The notes under the pieces were generated by a model. It did not search any database, was not told where the DNA came from, and was given only the letters and a program-made list of their open reading frames with translations. Below are positions 43,159-52,834 of a stretch of 64,000 nt of DNA, in pieces. The DNA is from CAINVV01 sp038323575 (GTDB lineage Bacteria > Bacteroidota > Bacteroidia > Bacteroidales > Prolixibacteraceae): NCBI GenBank assembly GCA_038323575.1, contig JBBQHB010000013.1, positions 12,235 to 76,234 of the forward strand. The letters are read 5' to 3'. The stretch's first letter is position 1. Each line of letters opens with the position of its first letter. The translations under genes were made by a program, and so were the position numbers.

Positions 43159-45822
43159 TTGTCAGGAGAACATCAATCATTTGGGACTACAAATCGAATT
43201 TTGAAAGGTCTCTTTCCGTCAAAAATTGGCTTTGTGTCCTTCCTTTTTATATTTCAGTCAGCATTTACTTTTGGCCAAACCATTAAAGAGTTTAAAGAGA
43301 TTTGGCTAAATGAGAGCAGGGAGTATCTGCTCAACAACCAAAAACCTTTGCCTTACCTTCAGTCGGGGTTTCATCATTTCTCCAGAGAGCAGGACAATGC
43401 CTTAGCCGAAACGCTCGAAAATGATTGGAACAAATTTCCTGTTTTCCCGGGATTGCCGGTTCCCAAATCCAAAAAATTTGATCCGGCCCCGCAATTTAAT
43501 TTTGAAGAGACATCATTCCATATACCGCAGAATTTGCCCTATTATACCATTGATAACAGGAATGAAGCGCTCAAATCGGTGCCGGCAAACCTTCCAAGGA
43601 TTAGAAAACCTGAATACACCAGCGCAAATCCGGCAAAACTGAATTTTATATACTACGGAATCAACCTGACCGTAACCTACGACAGGTTATTGACATTGCC
43701 TGTTAACCAGCCTGTCAGCAAAGAAGTAACCTTCGAATACTGGAGAAAATTCATGGTCGCCAACAGCAATCATCTTGTCGGCCAGCTGATGAACTGCCGC
43801 GACAGATTGGGATTAAACGACTGGGGCTATTTTTTACTGGTAAAAAGCTGTTCAAGTGCACTTTACCCTGCTGACGAAAGCGGAAGTACCCTTTTGAGCT
43901 GGGCACTGATGCTCCGCTCCGGTTTTGATGTGAAAATCGGATACAATCAGCTGGGAAGTACCGTCTTGTACACCACATCTTCGAAAATTTATGGTATTCC
44001 GACCGTAAAGATTTACGGATCTGAATATTGCGTGGATAAGCCAATTTCATCTTTCCCGGTTAACACCTACCTGAAAAAGCATCCCGGAGCTACCGGAACT
44101 ATCAACCTGAAATTCAATTCATCGCTTAATTTTCAGGGAGAAACTGCGGTCAAAAAAATTCAGTTTTACTGGGATAAAAAGTTGTACGATTTCAATCTGA
44201 AGTACAATCCTGAAGTGATTAATTTCCTGGAGGAATATCCGCAAACCGATCCCGAACTATATTTAAATGCACCTTTCAGTTTTTTAGCCAAAGAGTCCCT
44301 TTTGAGACAATTCAGACCCGTCCTGGCAGGCATGAAGAGTCAGGAGGGCGCCGCATTTCTCCGGCAGTTTGTTCAAAAGTCATTTACTTACCGTCCCTAC
44401 AACGATTTGTTTGGATACGACAGGTATATGTTTCCGGAAGAACTTCTCTTTAAGGATGAAAGTAACGACAAAGGGAAGGCATTGCTATATGCCTGGATGA
44501 TAACCAATCTGCTGAACAGGCAAGCTGCACTGGTCGAATTTCCGGGATTCTGTTCAGTTGCCATTTCCCTGGGGCAAGCGATGGTCGGCGACAATTTCCT
44601 TGTTGACGGAAGGATTTATACCATAGCCGACCCGACTTTTGAAAATGCTCCGATCGGACTGTTAATGAATGAATTTTACAGCCTGAAACCTTTGGTTATT
44701 CCTTTGATTAATGCAGCTGAAGCGGAAAACCAGCAAGAAAAGATCTGGAAACTTGCCATGGCTTTCGGAGCTGAGCGAAGCGGTACCGGCAGGGATTTCC
44801 TGAAAGATGAAGCCGGAGATGCCTATATCACAGGGTATTTCAAAGAAAAATCAGCAAAAGGTTCCTCCCCTGTCCCGGCACCTTTTGTTGCAAAATTCAA
44901 TGAAAATAACACCCTGATCTGGATGGTGAAGTTTCGTTCAGACGAGAAGGCGTTCGGGCTTGAGTTATTGCAACTGGATAACAACGAATTTTATCTTGCC
45001 GGTTCATTCAGCGGGGAACTGGAATGCAACGGGGCCAAAATCAGGTCGGCATTATCCGGGCCCGACCTGTTCTTTGCCCAGTTCAACAAAAAAGGGGAAT
45101 TGGGATGGATGTCGAAAAGTGGACTGGACGAACTTGAAGAAGATACCAAATTGTTCTATGTAGTCAGATTTACCCGCTCGGGCGATATTCAATCCGTTCA
45201 GTTGGCCAATGAAGACGAGCGAAACGGAAAGACAGGATTCCGGCAAAGCACCAACCAAGGACTTAGTTACATTGCATCACGATTCCAAACCATCGGATTG
45301 GAAAAAACCGGTGAAGTGGTCACCATGAAACCTGTCATCCAATACCGTCAATACCTGAACCGGATGAGACAACTCGGAACAGATCTTACAACTGCCACCT
45401 TGGTATCCCTGCTGAATTCGTTGATAATTCCGGGTAATCAGTTCTCAGGATCCGATTTGGCCTCCTTCCGACAGGAGAAATTACTGACCGGCAGCAACTC
45501 TGTCAGCTACATGACTGAAATAATTCAAAAATTAAAGCTGATGAAAAACAATTTTGGGATAGTTGAAATTCAGACAACAGACTTAAAGCCTGTTAAAATT
45601 ATGTCCTTTAAAATTTCTGACCAATCACGCCTGATGATAATTCCTCTTGACAACAATGATTTGAAAATTAAGGTCATAGCTGGTATTGAGTATGAATCAG
45701 GTAGGTCATTGGAGAAGGTGAATTCTCTGCTAATTGATGTATCCGGCAGTAACTTGATACTCGATATTGGCACTGATCACCAACTAGTTTCAAGAAATCT
45801 CAGACACGAAATTCTAAAATAG
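43159..45822 (+). CDS. Secreted protein with transglutaminase-like segment lacking catalytic residues
   Basis: An exported protein of about 887 aa with a signal peptide (GFVSFLFIFQSAFTFGQ). Residues about 385-500 align with a Bacteroidota transglutaminase-like group in which D-C-E-D-R, Y-P-G-H and D-P-T-Y carry Cys, His and Asp; here they read SNDKGKALL, FPGFCSVAI and ADPTFENAPIG, so Cys and His are gone and Asp stays. The part from ~530 resembles ELQ-type propeller strands (AYITGYF, NEFYLAGSF). Start is uncertain: no ATG fits; TTG at 43159 or 43201. Not PorU although porV follows. Confidence 0.65.
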   Translation: MSGEHQSFGTTNRILKGLFPSKIGFVSFLFIFQSAFTFGQTIKEFKEIWLNESREYLLNNQKPLPYLQSGFHHFSREQDNALAETLENDWNKFPVFPGLPVPKSKKFDPAPQFNFEETSFHIPQNLPYYTIDNRNEALKSVPANLPRIRKPEYTSANPAKLNFIYYGINLTVTYDRLLTLPVNQPVSKEVTFEYWRKFMVANSNHLVGQLMNCRDRLGLNDWGYFLLVKSCSSALYPADESGSTLLSWALMLRSGFDVKIGYNQLGSTVLYTTSSKIYGIPTVKIYGSEYCVDKPISSFPVNTYLKKHPGATGTINLKFNSSLNFQGETAVKKIQFYWDKKLYDFNLKYNPEVINFLEEYPQTDPELYLNAPFSFLAKESLLRQFRPVLAGMKSQEGAAFLRQFVQKSFTYRPYNDLFGYDRYMFPEELLFKDESNDKGKALLYAWMITNLLNRQAALVEFPGFCSVAISLGQAMVGDNFLVDGRIYTIADPTFENAPIGLLMNEFYSLKPLVIPLINAAEAENQQEKIWKLAMAFGAERSGTGRDFLKDEAGDAYITGYFKEKSAKGSSPVPAPFVAKFNENNTLIWMVKFRSDEKAFGLELLQLDNNEFYLAGSFSGELECNGAKIRSALSGPDLFFAQFNKKGELGWMSKSGLDELEEDTKLFYVVRFTRSGDIQSVQLANEDERNGKTGFRQSTNQGLSYIASRFQTIGLEKTGEVVTMKPVIQYRQYLNRMRQLGTDLTTATLVSLLNSLIIPGNQFSGSDLASFRQEKLLTGSNSVSYMTEIIQKLKLMKNNFGIVEIQTTDLKPVKIMSFKISDQSRLMIIPLDNNDLKIKVIAGIEYESGRSLEKVNSLLIDVSGSNLILDIGTDHQLVSRNLRHEILK

Positions 45823-45901
45823 TTAACTGCTTTTCACTGCTTTTGAAAAAAATTGTTTTATTTTGATGTTAATCTTGAACAACACAATATACCTGAATTT
45901 A

Positions 45902-47086
45902 ATGAGAACTATTTCCAATGTAACGCTATTGCTTGTTTTCATCTCAATTTCACTTTGTAAGAATGCACATGCACAAAGTTTACCTACCGGTCAGGAAATT
46001 GAATACAATCCGATAACGACTGCTGTACCCTTTTTGACCATCACGCCGGACTCAAGGCATGGTGCCATGGGTGATGTCGGCGCAGCTACTTCAGCCGACG
46101 CGAGCGCACAGTACTGGAATCCGTCAAAACTGGCTTTTGCAAAGGACAGTTTCAGTATCGCTTTATCTTACACTCCCTGGTTGAGACAATTGGTCAATGA
46201 TATCAACCTTGCCTACTTATCCGCGTTTTACAGGTTGGATCGGTTCCAGACGATTGGTGCATCTCTCCGCTATTTCTCCATGGGCGAAATTCTGCTGACC
46301 GACCAGAACGGAACCAGCCTGGCCAATGTAAGTCCGAATGAATTTGCATTTGATGTCAGTTATTCCAGAAAATTATCCGACCATTTCTCCGGAGGCGTTG
46401 CCCTCAGATACATTCGGTCGGATCTTTCAGGAGGGATCGGAGCAGAAAGCTACAAACCGGGATGGGCTTTTGCAAGTGATGTTTCTTTTTTCTACAACAA
46501 TAATTTTGGAAAAAGCGTAACCGATCAATCCATATCCGCCGGTATCAATATCTCTAATATAGGATCCAAAATATCCTACGACGAGGGTCAGAACAAGGAG
46601 TTTCTTCCTGCCAACCTCAGGTTAGGCACCTCGTATACCAAAGCAATTGATAATTTCAACTCCTTGTCTTTTTCATTGGATTTCAATAAATTGCTGGTCC
46701 CTACGCCTCAAATCAGCACGGGATCAGGGAATGGCTCAAACGGCATCGTCCTTCAGGATAACAGTTCCGACAAGTCTGTCATAAGCTCCATTTTCAGTTC
46801 GCTTTCTGATGCGCCGGGTGGAGCGAAAGAAGAGCTGCAGGAGATCAATATCTCAACAGGTCTGGAATACTGGTACAATCATCAGTTTGCTATTCGCGGA
46901 GGATATTTTTACGAAAATCAGTACAAGGGAAACCGGAAATTTTTCGCTGCCGGCCTGGGCGTCAAGATGAATATCTGCTCCATTGATTTCTCTTATCTTA
47001 TTCCTGTCCAGCAAAATAATCCATTGGCTAACACCATTCGTTTTACGCTTATTTTTGACATCAATTCTTTCGGCAGGAAAAACTAA
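45902..47086 (+). CDS. porV: Type IX secretion outer-membrane protein PorV (LptO)
   Basis: A 394-aa FadL-like barrel that shuttles T9SS cargo from the translocon to the attachment complex. After the signal peptide comes NPITTAVPFLTITPDSRHGAMGDVGAATSADASAQYWNPSKLAF, the PorV signature, and a long barrel ending VRFTLIFDINSFGRK-like. ATG at 45902 gives a clean signal peptide. PorU, usually encoded immediately upstream, is absent; the preceding gene is unrelated. Confidence 0.92.
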   Translation: MRTISNVTLLLVFISISLCKNAHAQSLPTGQEIEYNPITTAVPFLTITPDSRHGAMGDVGAATSADASAQYWNPSKLAFAKDSFSIALSYTPWLRQLVNDINLAYLSAFYRLDRFQTIGASLRYFSMGEILLTDQNGTSLANVSPNEFAFDVSYSRKLSDHFSGGVALRYIRSDLSGGIGAESYKPGWAFASDVSFFYNNNFGKSVTDQSISAGINISNIGSKISYDEGQNKEFLPANLRLGTSYTKAIDNFNSLSFSLDFNKLLVPTPQISTGSGNGSNGIVLQDNSSDKSVISSIFSSLSDAPGGAKEELQEINISTGLEYWYNHQFAIRGGYFYENQYKGNRKFFAAGLGVKMNICSIDFSYLIPVQQNNPLANTIRFTLIFDINSFGRKN

Positions 47087-47135
47087 AGTCTGATGTTCAT
47101 CATCAGCGCTACTATTAACAAAAACAAAGATTCCA

Positions 47136-49829
47136 ATGTACAGAATGTTTACCATCCTGTTCCTTTTTTCTGTGCTCTCATGCGGGAGGAAGCCGTTTGT
47201 TTCCACACTTCAGGTACCCGGATACGACAGGTATTGCGAAATCAAAAAAGGTGAAAGCGTTATCCCTAACGGCAGGATCATTAAACCAACAGGGGAACTC
47301 GTACTAATTTCTCCGGATCCTTTCGGAATGACATTATCGCCCGACGGAAGGCTGGCACTGGCCGTTCACAGCAATTCACTCAGTGTGATCAACACGCAAA
47401 ACCTGAGTGATACCAAAGTCGTCTCGCCTTACCAGAAAAAAGGTTCCTACATGGGTGCGGCTATCGGCGGAGAGAATAAAATCGCCTACCTCAGCGGCGG
47501 AGACAACGGCGACATCATCCGCTTTGACCTTGTCAAAAACGAGATCAGCCAGCGTGTTTCAATCAACGGTATTTACGGCAAAGAATCTTTCAAAGACAGT
47601 TTTGTGGGAGACATCAGGCTTTCAGGTGATGAAAAAACACTCTACATCCTCGATCAGTTTAATTTCAGGATGGTTGTCCTGGACCTGGAAACCAATGCAG
47701 TCACCGGCAGCATCACGGTAGGCCGTTTCCCGCTGGGAATTGATGTCTCACCTGACGGGAAGCTGGCCTACGTGGCCAATACAGGTATTTATGATTATCC
47801 CCTGGCTCCCGGACTGAATAAAGATAACCTTGAAACGGCAGGACTCGATTTCCCTCCTTACGGCATCCCTTCCGAAGAGGCAGAAGAAGGATTGACCATT
47901 GACGGAAAAAACATTCCCGGACTCGGTAGTCCCCAGGTTCCGGAGGCTGTTTCGGTCTGGACCATTAATTTACAGGAGAAACAGGTCATTGCAAGGGAAA
48001 AGACAGGTTACCGCATGGGTGAGATGGTAGCCGGAATTGAAGTTGTTGGAGGTTCCAGTCCTAATTCAATCGCCGCAGGCAAAGAGAAAGTATTCGTCAC
48101 CAACGCCACCAACGACAATATCTCCGTTCTGGATCCCCTGACTGGTAAGGTTGCATCAACGATTAAGCTGAATATTGATCCGAAGATTGATGCATTCAGG
48201 GGACTAATTCCTTTCGGAATTGCACTTAGCCACGACGAATCGAGATTATATGTTGCCCTGAGCGGATTGAACTGTGTCGCAGTGGTGGATACAAAAGACA
48301 ATGCCGTGCTGGGTTATATCCCAACAGGCTGGTTTCCGACCAAACTGCAGGTCTCGCCGGATGACAATACCCTGTATGTGGTTACCGCACGAGGATTCGG
48401 TTCCGGCCGGAATGCCGGCAAAGGTTTTGACAGCTCGGCGGCAGGCACTTATGTCGGGGACATCATGGCCGGAACGTTCGAGAAGATCGGGCTGAAGAAT
48501 ATTGAGCTTCAAAAAACGACACAACAGGTAAAAGACAACACTTTTGCCGATGTAAAAGTATCGGACGACGGGAAGAACCCATTGCCTCCGGTTGTCGGTG
48601 TCCGTAAAAGCCCGATCAGGCACATCATTTATGTCACCAAAGAAAACCGGACTTACGATGAGGTTTTCGGTGAGTTAAAACATGCCAAAGGAGACCCCTC
48701 CCTGGCTCGTTACGGGAAAGATGCAAGGGTCGTCAACAAGGATAAAACCAGGGTGGCCGAACATGTTAATGTCATGCCCAATCACCAGAAGATCGCAACA
48801 GGCTTTGCCGTCAGCGACAACTTTTACACCGATTCTGATGCGTCGGTTCACGGTCACAGGTGGATGGTAGGCACCTATCCGAATGAGTGGGTGGAGATCA
48901 ACAGCTCGGTGAAAATCTCGGAGAACGTGCTGAGTTCAGCCCCCGGCCGCAAGATGGTTGCAGGTTCCTCCGGGGCTGTCTTTCCCGAAGACTACAACGA
49001 AGCCGGCGGGATGTGGGAACATCTCTCAAGGCATGGCGTTGGTTTTTTCAATTTTGGCCTCGGATTTGAATTTTCCGGCTCGTCGGAAGAGCAGTGGCAC
49101 AAATATTCCGGGATCAAACTGGGGGTAATGTTTCCGATGCCAAAACCTTTGTTCGACAGGACTTCCCGCAAATATGCCACTTTCAACACCAGTGTACCCG
49201 ATCAGTTTCGGATCGATATGTTTGAAGAGGAGTTGAATGATAAATGGCTGTCCGGGAAAGAAGAATTTCCTTCAGTCATTACCCTGATGCTGCCCAATGA
49301 CCATGGTTCAAAAGAACGGCCTGCCGATGGCTATCCTTTCAAAGAATCCTATATGGCCGACAACGACCTGGCCCTCGGCCGCCTGCTTCAGACGCTTAGT
49401 CATACAAAATGGTGGTCGGAGATGCTGGTCATCGTTACGGAAGATGATGCCCAGGACGGGCTCGACCATGTAGATGCACACCGTTCAATATTATTGATGA
49501 TCAGTCCGTGGGTGAAAAGAAACTACGTCTCCCATACCCACGCCAATTTTGGTGCTATCCTGAAAACAATTTACCAAATCAATGATCTTCCGCCTTTGAA
49601 TCAATTCGATGCCACGGCCTCGCTCCTGCAGGATTTCTTCACCGATAAACCGGATTTCTCTCCTTACACTGCCCAGATGATCGACAACCGGATTTTTGAT
49701 CCGCAAAAGGCCCTGAATCCATACAATGTGAATTTCAAATGGGAATCCTTGAAAGAATCACCTGATATTGACGACGAGAAGGATCTGAGGGAGAGCCACA
49801 GGGAGCAGGCGAAGCAGTTAGCAAAGTGA
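47136..49829 (+). CDS. YncE-like propeller / phosphoesterase fusion lipoprotein
   Basis: An 897-aa exported lipoprotein (lipobox FSVLSCG). Residues about 40-440 form a YncE-type beta-propeller (LALAVHSNSLSVINTQ, KTLYILDQFNFRMVVLDLETN, KVFVTNATNDNISVLDPLTGKV). Residues about 490-880 are a phosphoesterase of the acid phosphatase/phospholipase C superfamily: IRHIIYVTKENRTYDEVFGE (metal ligands near the N-terminus), DASVHGHRW and VTEDDAQDGLDHVDAHRS (metal-binding Asp/His). The fold pairing is known in Bacteroidota; the phosphoester substrate is not. It heads the run of phosphatase genes and is followed by a repeat array. Confidence 0.88.
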   Translation: MYRMFTILFLFSVLSCGRKPFVSTLQVPGYDRYCEIKKGESVIPNGRIIKPTGELVLISPDPFGMTLSPDGRLALAVHSNSLSVINTQNLSDTKVVSPYQKKGSYMGAAIGGENKIAYLSGGDNGDIIRFDLVKNEISQRVSINGIYGKESFKDSFVGDIRLSGDEKTLYILDQFNFRMVVLDLETNAVTGSITVGRFPLGIDVSPDGKLAYVANTGIYDYPLAPGLNKDNLETAGLDFPPYGIPSEEAEEGLTIDGKNIPGLGSPQVPEAVSVWTINLQEKQVIAREKTGYRMGEMVAGIEVVGGSSPNSIAAGKEKVFVTNATNDNISVLDPLTGKVASTIKLNIDPKIDAFRGLIPFGIALSHDESRLYVALSGLNCVAVVDTKDNAVLGYIPTGWFPTKLQVSPDDNTLYVVTARGFGSGRNAGKGFDSSAAGTYVGDIMAGTFEKIGLKNIELQKTTQQVKDNTFADVKVSDDGKNPLPPVVGVRKSPIRHIIYVTKENRTYDEVFGELKHAKGDPSLARYGKDARVVNKDKTRVAEHVNVMPNHQKIATGFAVSDNFYTDSDASVHGHRWMVGTYPNEWVEINSSVKISENVLSSAPGRKMVAGSSGAVFPEDYNEAGGMWEHLSRHGVGFFNFGLGFEFSGSSEEQWHKYSGIKLGVMFPMPKPLFDRTSRKYATFNTSVPDQFRIDMFEEELNDKWLSGKEEFPSVITLMLPNDHGSKERPADGYPFKESYMADNDLALGRLLQTLSHTKWWSEMLVIVTEDDAQDGLDHVDAHRSILLMISPWVKRNYVSHTHANFGAILKTIYQINDLPPLNQFDATASLLQDFFTDKPDFSPYTAQMIDNRIFDPQKALNPYNVNFKWESLKESPDIDDEKDLRESHREQAKQLAK

Positions 49830-49839
49830 AGCGTTGTGA

Positions 49840-49925
49840 CGGAAAGACTGGACGACTGGACGACTGCACGACTGGATGACTGGAGGACTTGGCGACTGAG
49901 AACTGTAGACTGGCGACTGGGAGAC
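49840..49925 (+). repeat. GACTGGAC array at the 3' end of the phosphoesterase fusion gene
   Basis: Plus-strand units GACTGGAC, GACTGCAC, GACTGGAT and GACTGGAG begin 16 bases after the stop. The end runs into a module (49915-49960) that matches the one behind riboflavin synthase, 1 indel and a few substitutions apart over 46 bases. Confidence 0.85.
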
Positions 49926-50011
49926 CGGAGGTTTAGCCGCGGAGCGGAGACCTCTTTGTAGAGAGACCAATAAAGAAGAACTACTACTATTTTTATTAAT
50001 GCCTTTTTTTA

Positions 50012-51790
50012 ATGTTCAAATTCAACTATTTAAATGCCATCCGGCTATTGCTGGTTGTATTGGTTATTGCCGGTAATGTGTCCGGAGCCCAAAACGAAAC
50101 CACGGTAAAGGGCGTTATGGACCGCGTAATATCCGGCCTGTTCAAAAATGCCGGTCAGACAGACCTGATGAAACTGGATCTTAGCAAGGTAATGTCATTA
50201 TTTACCAAAGATGAACTGCAGATCCTCTCCAGCCGGCACTGGATGTTCGATGCAAATGTTCCGGTTGTCGTCTCCGTGATGCAAAGCAGCGAACAGAAAA
50301 CGGTGCCTTTCTGGTTGGCAGCAAGCGGCTTCAAAAAATCCGGCCTCACCATGAAAAACAACCAGACCACCTATGATGTCTGGCAAAAACCTTTTGGCGC
50401 AGGAAGAGTTTATCTGGGAGTCAACGGGTTTGAAAACGGGCTGGCGCTGCATTATTTCGTCTCTGTTACTCCGCAGCACAAGGATGATCCATTGAAACTC
50501 ACCAATTTTTTCCCTGAAAATCAGCAGGTCACTGTTTTGAAGGATGGCGCCTCGACCTACATGGACTGGGATGAACTGGTTCTTCAGAATGTTCCGGATG
50601 TGATGAAAGGAGAGCAATTGCTTCCAACCACCAGGGGCAGGGCTGCAGAATCGCACCTGGTGGGCGCTTTCCGGAAGACTCCTTATCCGTCATCAGAGAA
50701 TCCTGATCAGGTTATCCTGACCTGGAGTGATGATACTTCCAATAGCATGGACGTGCAATGGAGAACAAATACTTCTGCAAATGCTGCCACCATCAAATAC
50801 AGGATAAAAGGGACAACAAAGGAATTTTCTGCCGTTGCTGAAAAAATGGTTATGGAAGACCGGATGCTGATGAACGACCGCTTTTCGAACCATTATACCG
50901 CGAAACTGACTCATCTTAAACCGGGTGCTGCCTACCAGTACCGGATTGATGCACAAAAAGACTGGTCTGACGCGGAGACATTTACAACAGCTGCCAAAGA
51001 TTCTGCCTTCTCATTCTTATGGTTTGGCGACACCCACTATTCCTCCCAATTCGGCGAAATCCTGAAAAAAGGAAGTGCGGACCATCCTGATGCTGCCTTC
51101 TTCTCAATTGTCGGAGATTTGGTCAGCGACGGTTTAAACCGTGATCAGTGGGATGCGCTTTTTGAATATTCCAAAGAAACAGCCAGCCGGATTCCTTTTA
51201 TGTCCGTACCAGGAAATCACGACAACCGTGCCGGTCTGGGCGCAAAATTGTACTGCGATCTGTTCAGCTATCCGATGAATGCCCCGGCTGGCGTACCCAA
51301 AGAGCAAACCTATTCGTTCACTTACAAGAATACATTGTTTCTGATGATAGACGCCACCTCTCCTATCGACGCGCAGACACCATGGATTGAAGAACAACTT
51401 GCAGGAACCAGGGCAAAATGGAAAATTGCCATGTTCCACTTTGCTCCCTATAACCGCGAAGAACCCTATTTTGACATTCAGAAAGCATGGGTTCCGCTGT
51501 TCGACAAATACCACGTCGATATGGTTTTCAGCGGTCATCTCCATTATTACATGCGGTCAAAACCAATGAAAGCCGGGAAAGTGGTTTCCTCTTACCAGGA
51601 TGGAACTGCCTACATCATTTCGGTCGGAATCTCCAACAAGGACCAGAACTTCGACAAGGAACCCTTTGCGGAAGTGACCAACGCTGCCGGACAACTCTTC
51701 CAATATGTGAAAATTGACGGCAACAAACTCTCGTTTGAATCGGTCAACTTCCAAAACAAACCGATTGATAAATTTACATTGACAAAATAG
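50012..51790 (+). CDS. Purple-acid-phosphatase-like metallophosphoesterase
   Basis: A 592-aa exported enzyme with a signal peptide. Residues about 225-330 are a fibronectin-III-like purple acid phosphatase N-domain (VILTWSDDTSNSMDVQWRTN, HYTAKLTHLKPGAAYQYRI); the calcineurin-like catalytic domain has GDTHYSS, VGDLVSDG, PGNHDNR and FSGHLHYYMR, all dimetal ligands. The first ~200 residues (KLDLSKVMSLFTKDELQILS...) belong to no family known to me. It is followed 3 bases later by a second metallophosphoesterase. Confidence 0.9.
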   Translation: MFKFNYLNAIRLLLVVLVIAGNVSGAQNETTVKGVMDRVISGLFKNAGQTDLMKLDLSKVMSLFTKDELQILSSRHWMFDANVPVVVSVMQSSEQKTVPFWLAASGFKKSGLTMKNNQTTYDVWQKPFGAGRVYLGVNGFENGLALHYFVSVTPQHKDDPLKLTNFFPENQQVTVLKDGASTYMDWDELVLQNVPDVMKGEQLLPTTRGRAAESHLVGAFRKTPYPSSENPDQVILTWSDDTSNSMDVQWRTNTSANAATIKYRIKGTTKEFSAVAEKMVMEDRMLMNDRFSNHYTAKLTHLKPGAAYQYRIDAQKDWSDAETFTTAAKDSAFSFLWFGDTHYSSQFGEILKKGSADHPDAAFFSIVGDLVSDGLNRDQWDALFEYSKETASRIPFMSVPGNHDNRAGLGAKLYCDLFSYPMNAPAGVPKEQTYSFTYKNTLFLMIDATSPIDAQTPWIEEQLAGTRAKWKIAMFHFAPYNREEPYFDIQKAWVPLFDKYHVDMVFSGHLHYYMRSKPMKAGKVVSSYQDGTAYIISVGISNKDQNFDKEPFAEVTNAAGQLFQYVKIDGNKLSFESVNFQNKPIDKFTLTK

Positions 51791-51793
51791 GCC

Positions 51794-52783
51794 ATGAGAT
51801 TTATTTATACAACCTTTCTTTTCCTGCTTTTATTTGCAGGGACAGCCTTTTCGGGAAACAAAGGAGTCCTGAAATTTCATCCCAACGGTGAATTTAAAAT
51901 TCTGCAGTTTACGGATACCCATATCAACATTTCCGACAAATCCAATTTGGCCTCGCTGGATGTAATCAAATCAGTGACAGCGATTGAAAAGCCTGATTTG
52001 GTAGTTTTCACCGGGGACATTGTGACGGAAGAAAATCCGGCTGAAGGTTACCGGCTGATCGCAGAAATACTGGCGGCAAACGCAATTCCCTGGGCAGTTG
52101 TTTTCGGCAACCATGAATCGGAAAAGAGTTTCACCAGGAAAGAGCTGGTAGATCTGGTCGAAAAATATCCCGGATGTTTGAATGCAGATGTCGGAGGCAT
52201 CGCCGGTAATTCGAATTTCATCCTGCAGGTTTTAGATGAGGGCCGGAAGGCCGGGGCATTGCTATATTGCATGGATTCCAATTCATACAGTACCCTGAAA
52301 CCGATAGTAGAAGGATACGGCTGGTTCGATTTTTCCCAAATAGAATGGTATAGGAAAATGAGCGGGGAGTTTTCCCGTCAGAACAACGGTCAACCTCTGC
52401 CGTCATTGGCATTCTTTCACATTCCGCTCCCTGAATACACCCAGGCCTTCAACCAGAAAAAGGCGGTTATTTTCGGTGTCAGAACGGAGGATGAATGCAG
52501 TCCGGAGGTTAATACAGGCATGTTTACAGCCATGTTGGAAGGCGGGGATGTGATGGGGACTTTCGTCGGCCATGATCACCTGAACGATTACATAGCTGTT
52601 TATCACAACATTGCCCTGGCCTACGGACGTGTCTCCAAAATCATGAAAGACAAGGAAGATCCCCTGGCCGGCGGTCGTGTAATTATTCTTAAGCAGGGGA
52701 AGCGCCTGTTTGATACATGGATCCGCGAAAAAGGCGGAAATAAAGTGCTTCAGTGTACCTATCCGGAATCATTTTACCACTGA
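51794..52783 (+). CDS. Metallophosphoesterase (Dcr2-like)
   Basis: A 329-aa exported calcineurin-type phosphatase. Signal peptide ending FAGTAFSG; metal-site motifs FTDTHINI, FTGDIVTEE, FGNHESEKS, AFFHIPLPE and VGHDHLND. It starts 3 bases after the previous gene and both form an operon with the next, propeller-type, gene. Confidence 0.9.
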   Translation: MRFIYTTFLFLLLFAGTAFSGNKGVLKFHPNGEFKILQFTDTHINISDKSNLASLDVIKSVTAIEKPDLVVFTGDIVTEENPAEGYRLIAEILAANAIPWAVVFGNHESEKSFTRKELVDLVEKYPGCLNADVGGIAGNSNFILQVLDEGRKAGALLYCMDSNSYSTLKPIVEGYGWFDFSQIEWYRKMSGEFSRQNNGQPLPSLAFFHIPLPEYTQAFNQKKAVIFGVRTEDECSPEVNTGMFTAMLEGGDVMGTFVGHDHLNDYIAVYHNIALAYGRVSKIMKDKEDPLAGGRVIILKQGKRLFDTWIREKGGNKVLQCTYPESFYH

Positions 52784-52834
52784 TTAGAGAGGAAGGAAAG
52801 GCTAAAAAGTAAATTAACATAACACCTTCAACCG

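Noticed and set aside
21011..49925. CRISPR array
   Set aside because: The short units are tandem with no spacers of constant length, far shorter than CRISPR repeats, and no cas genes are present.
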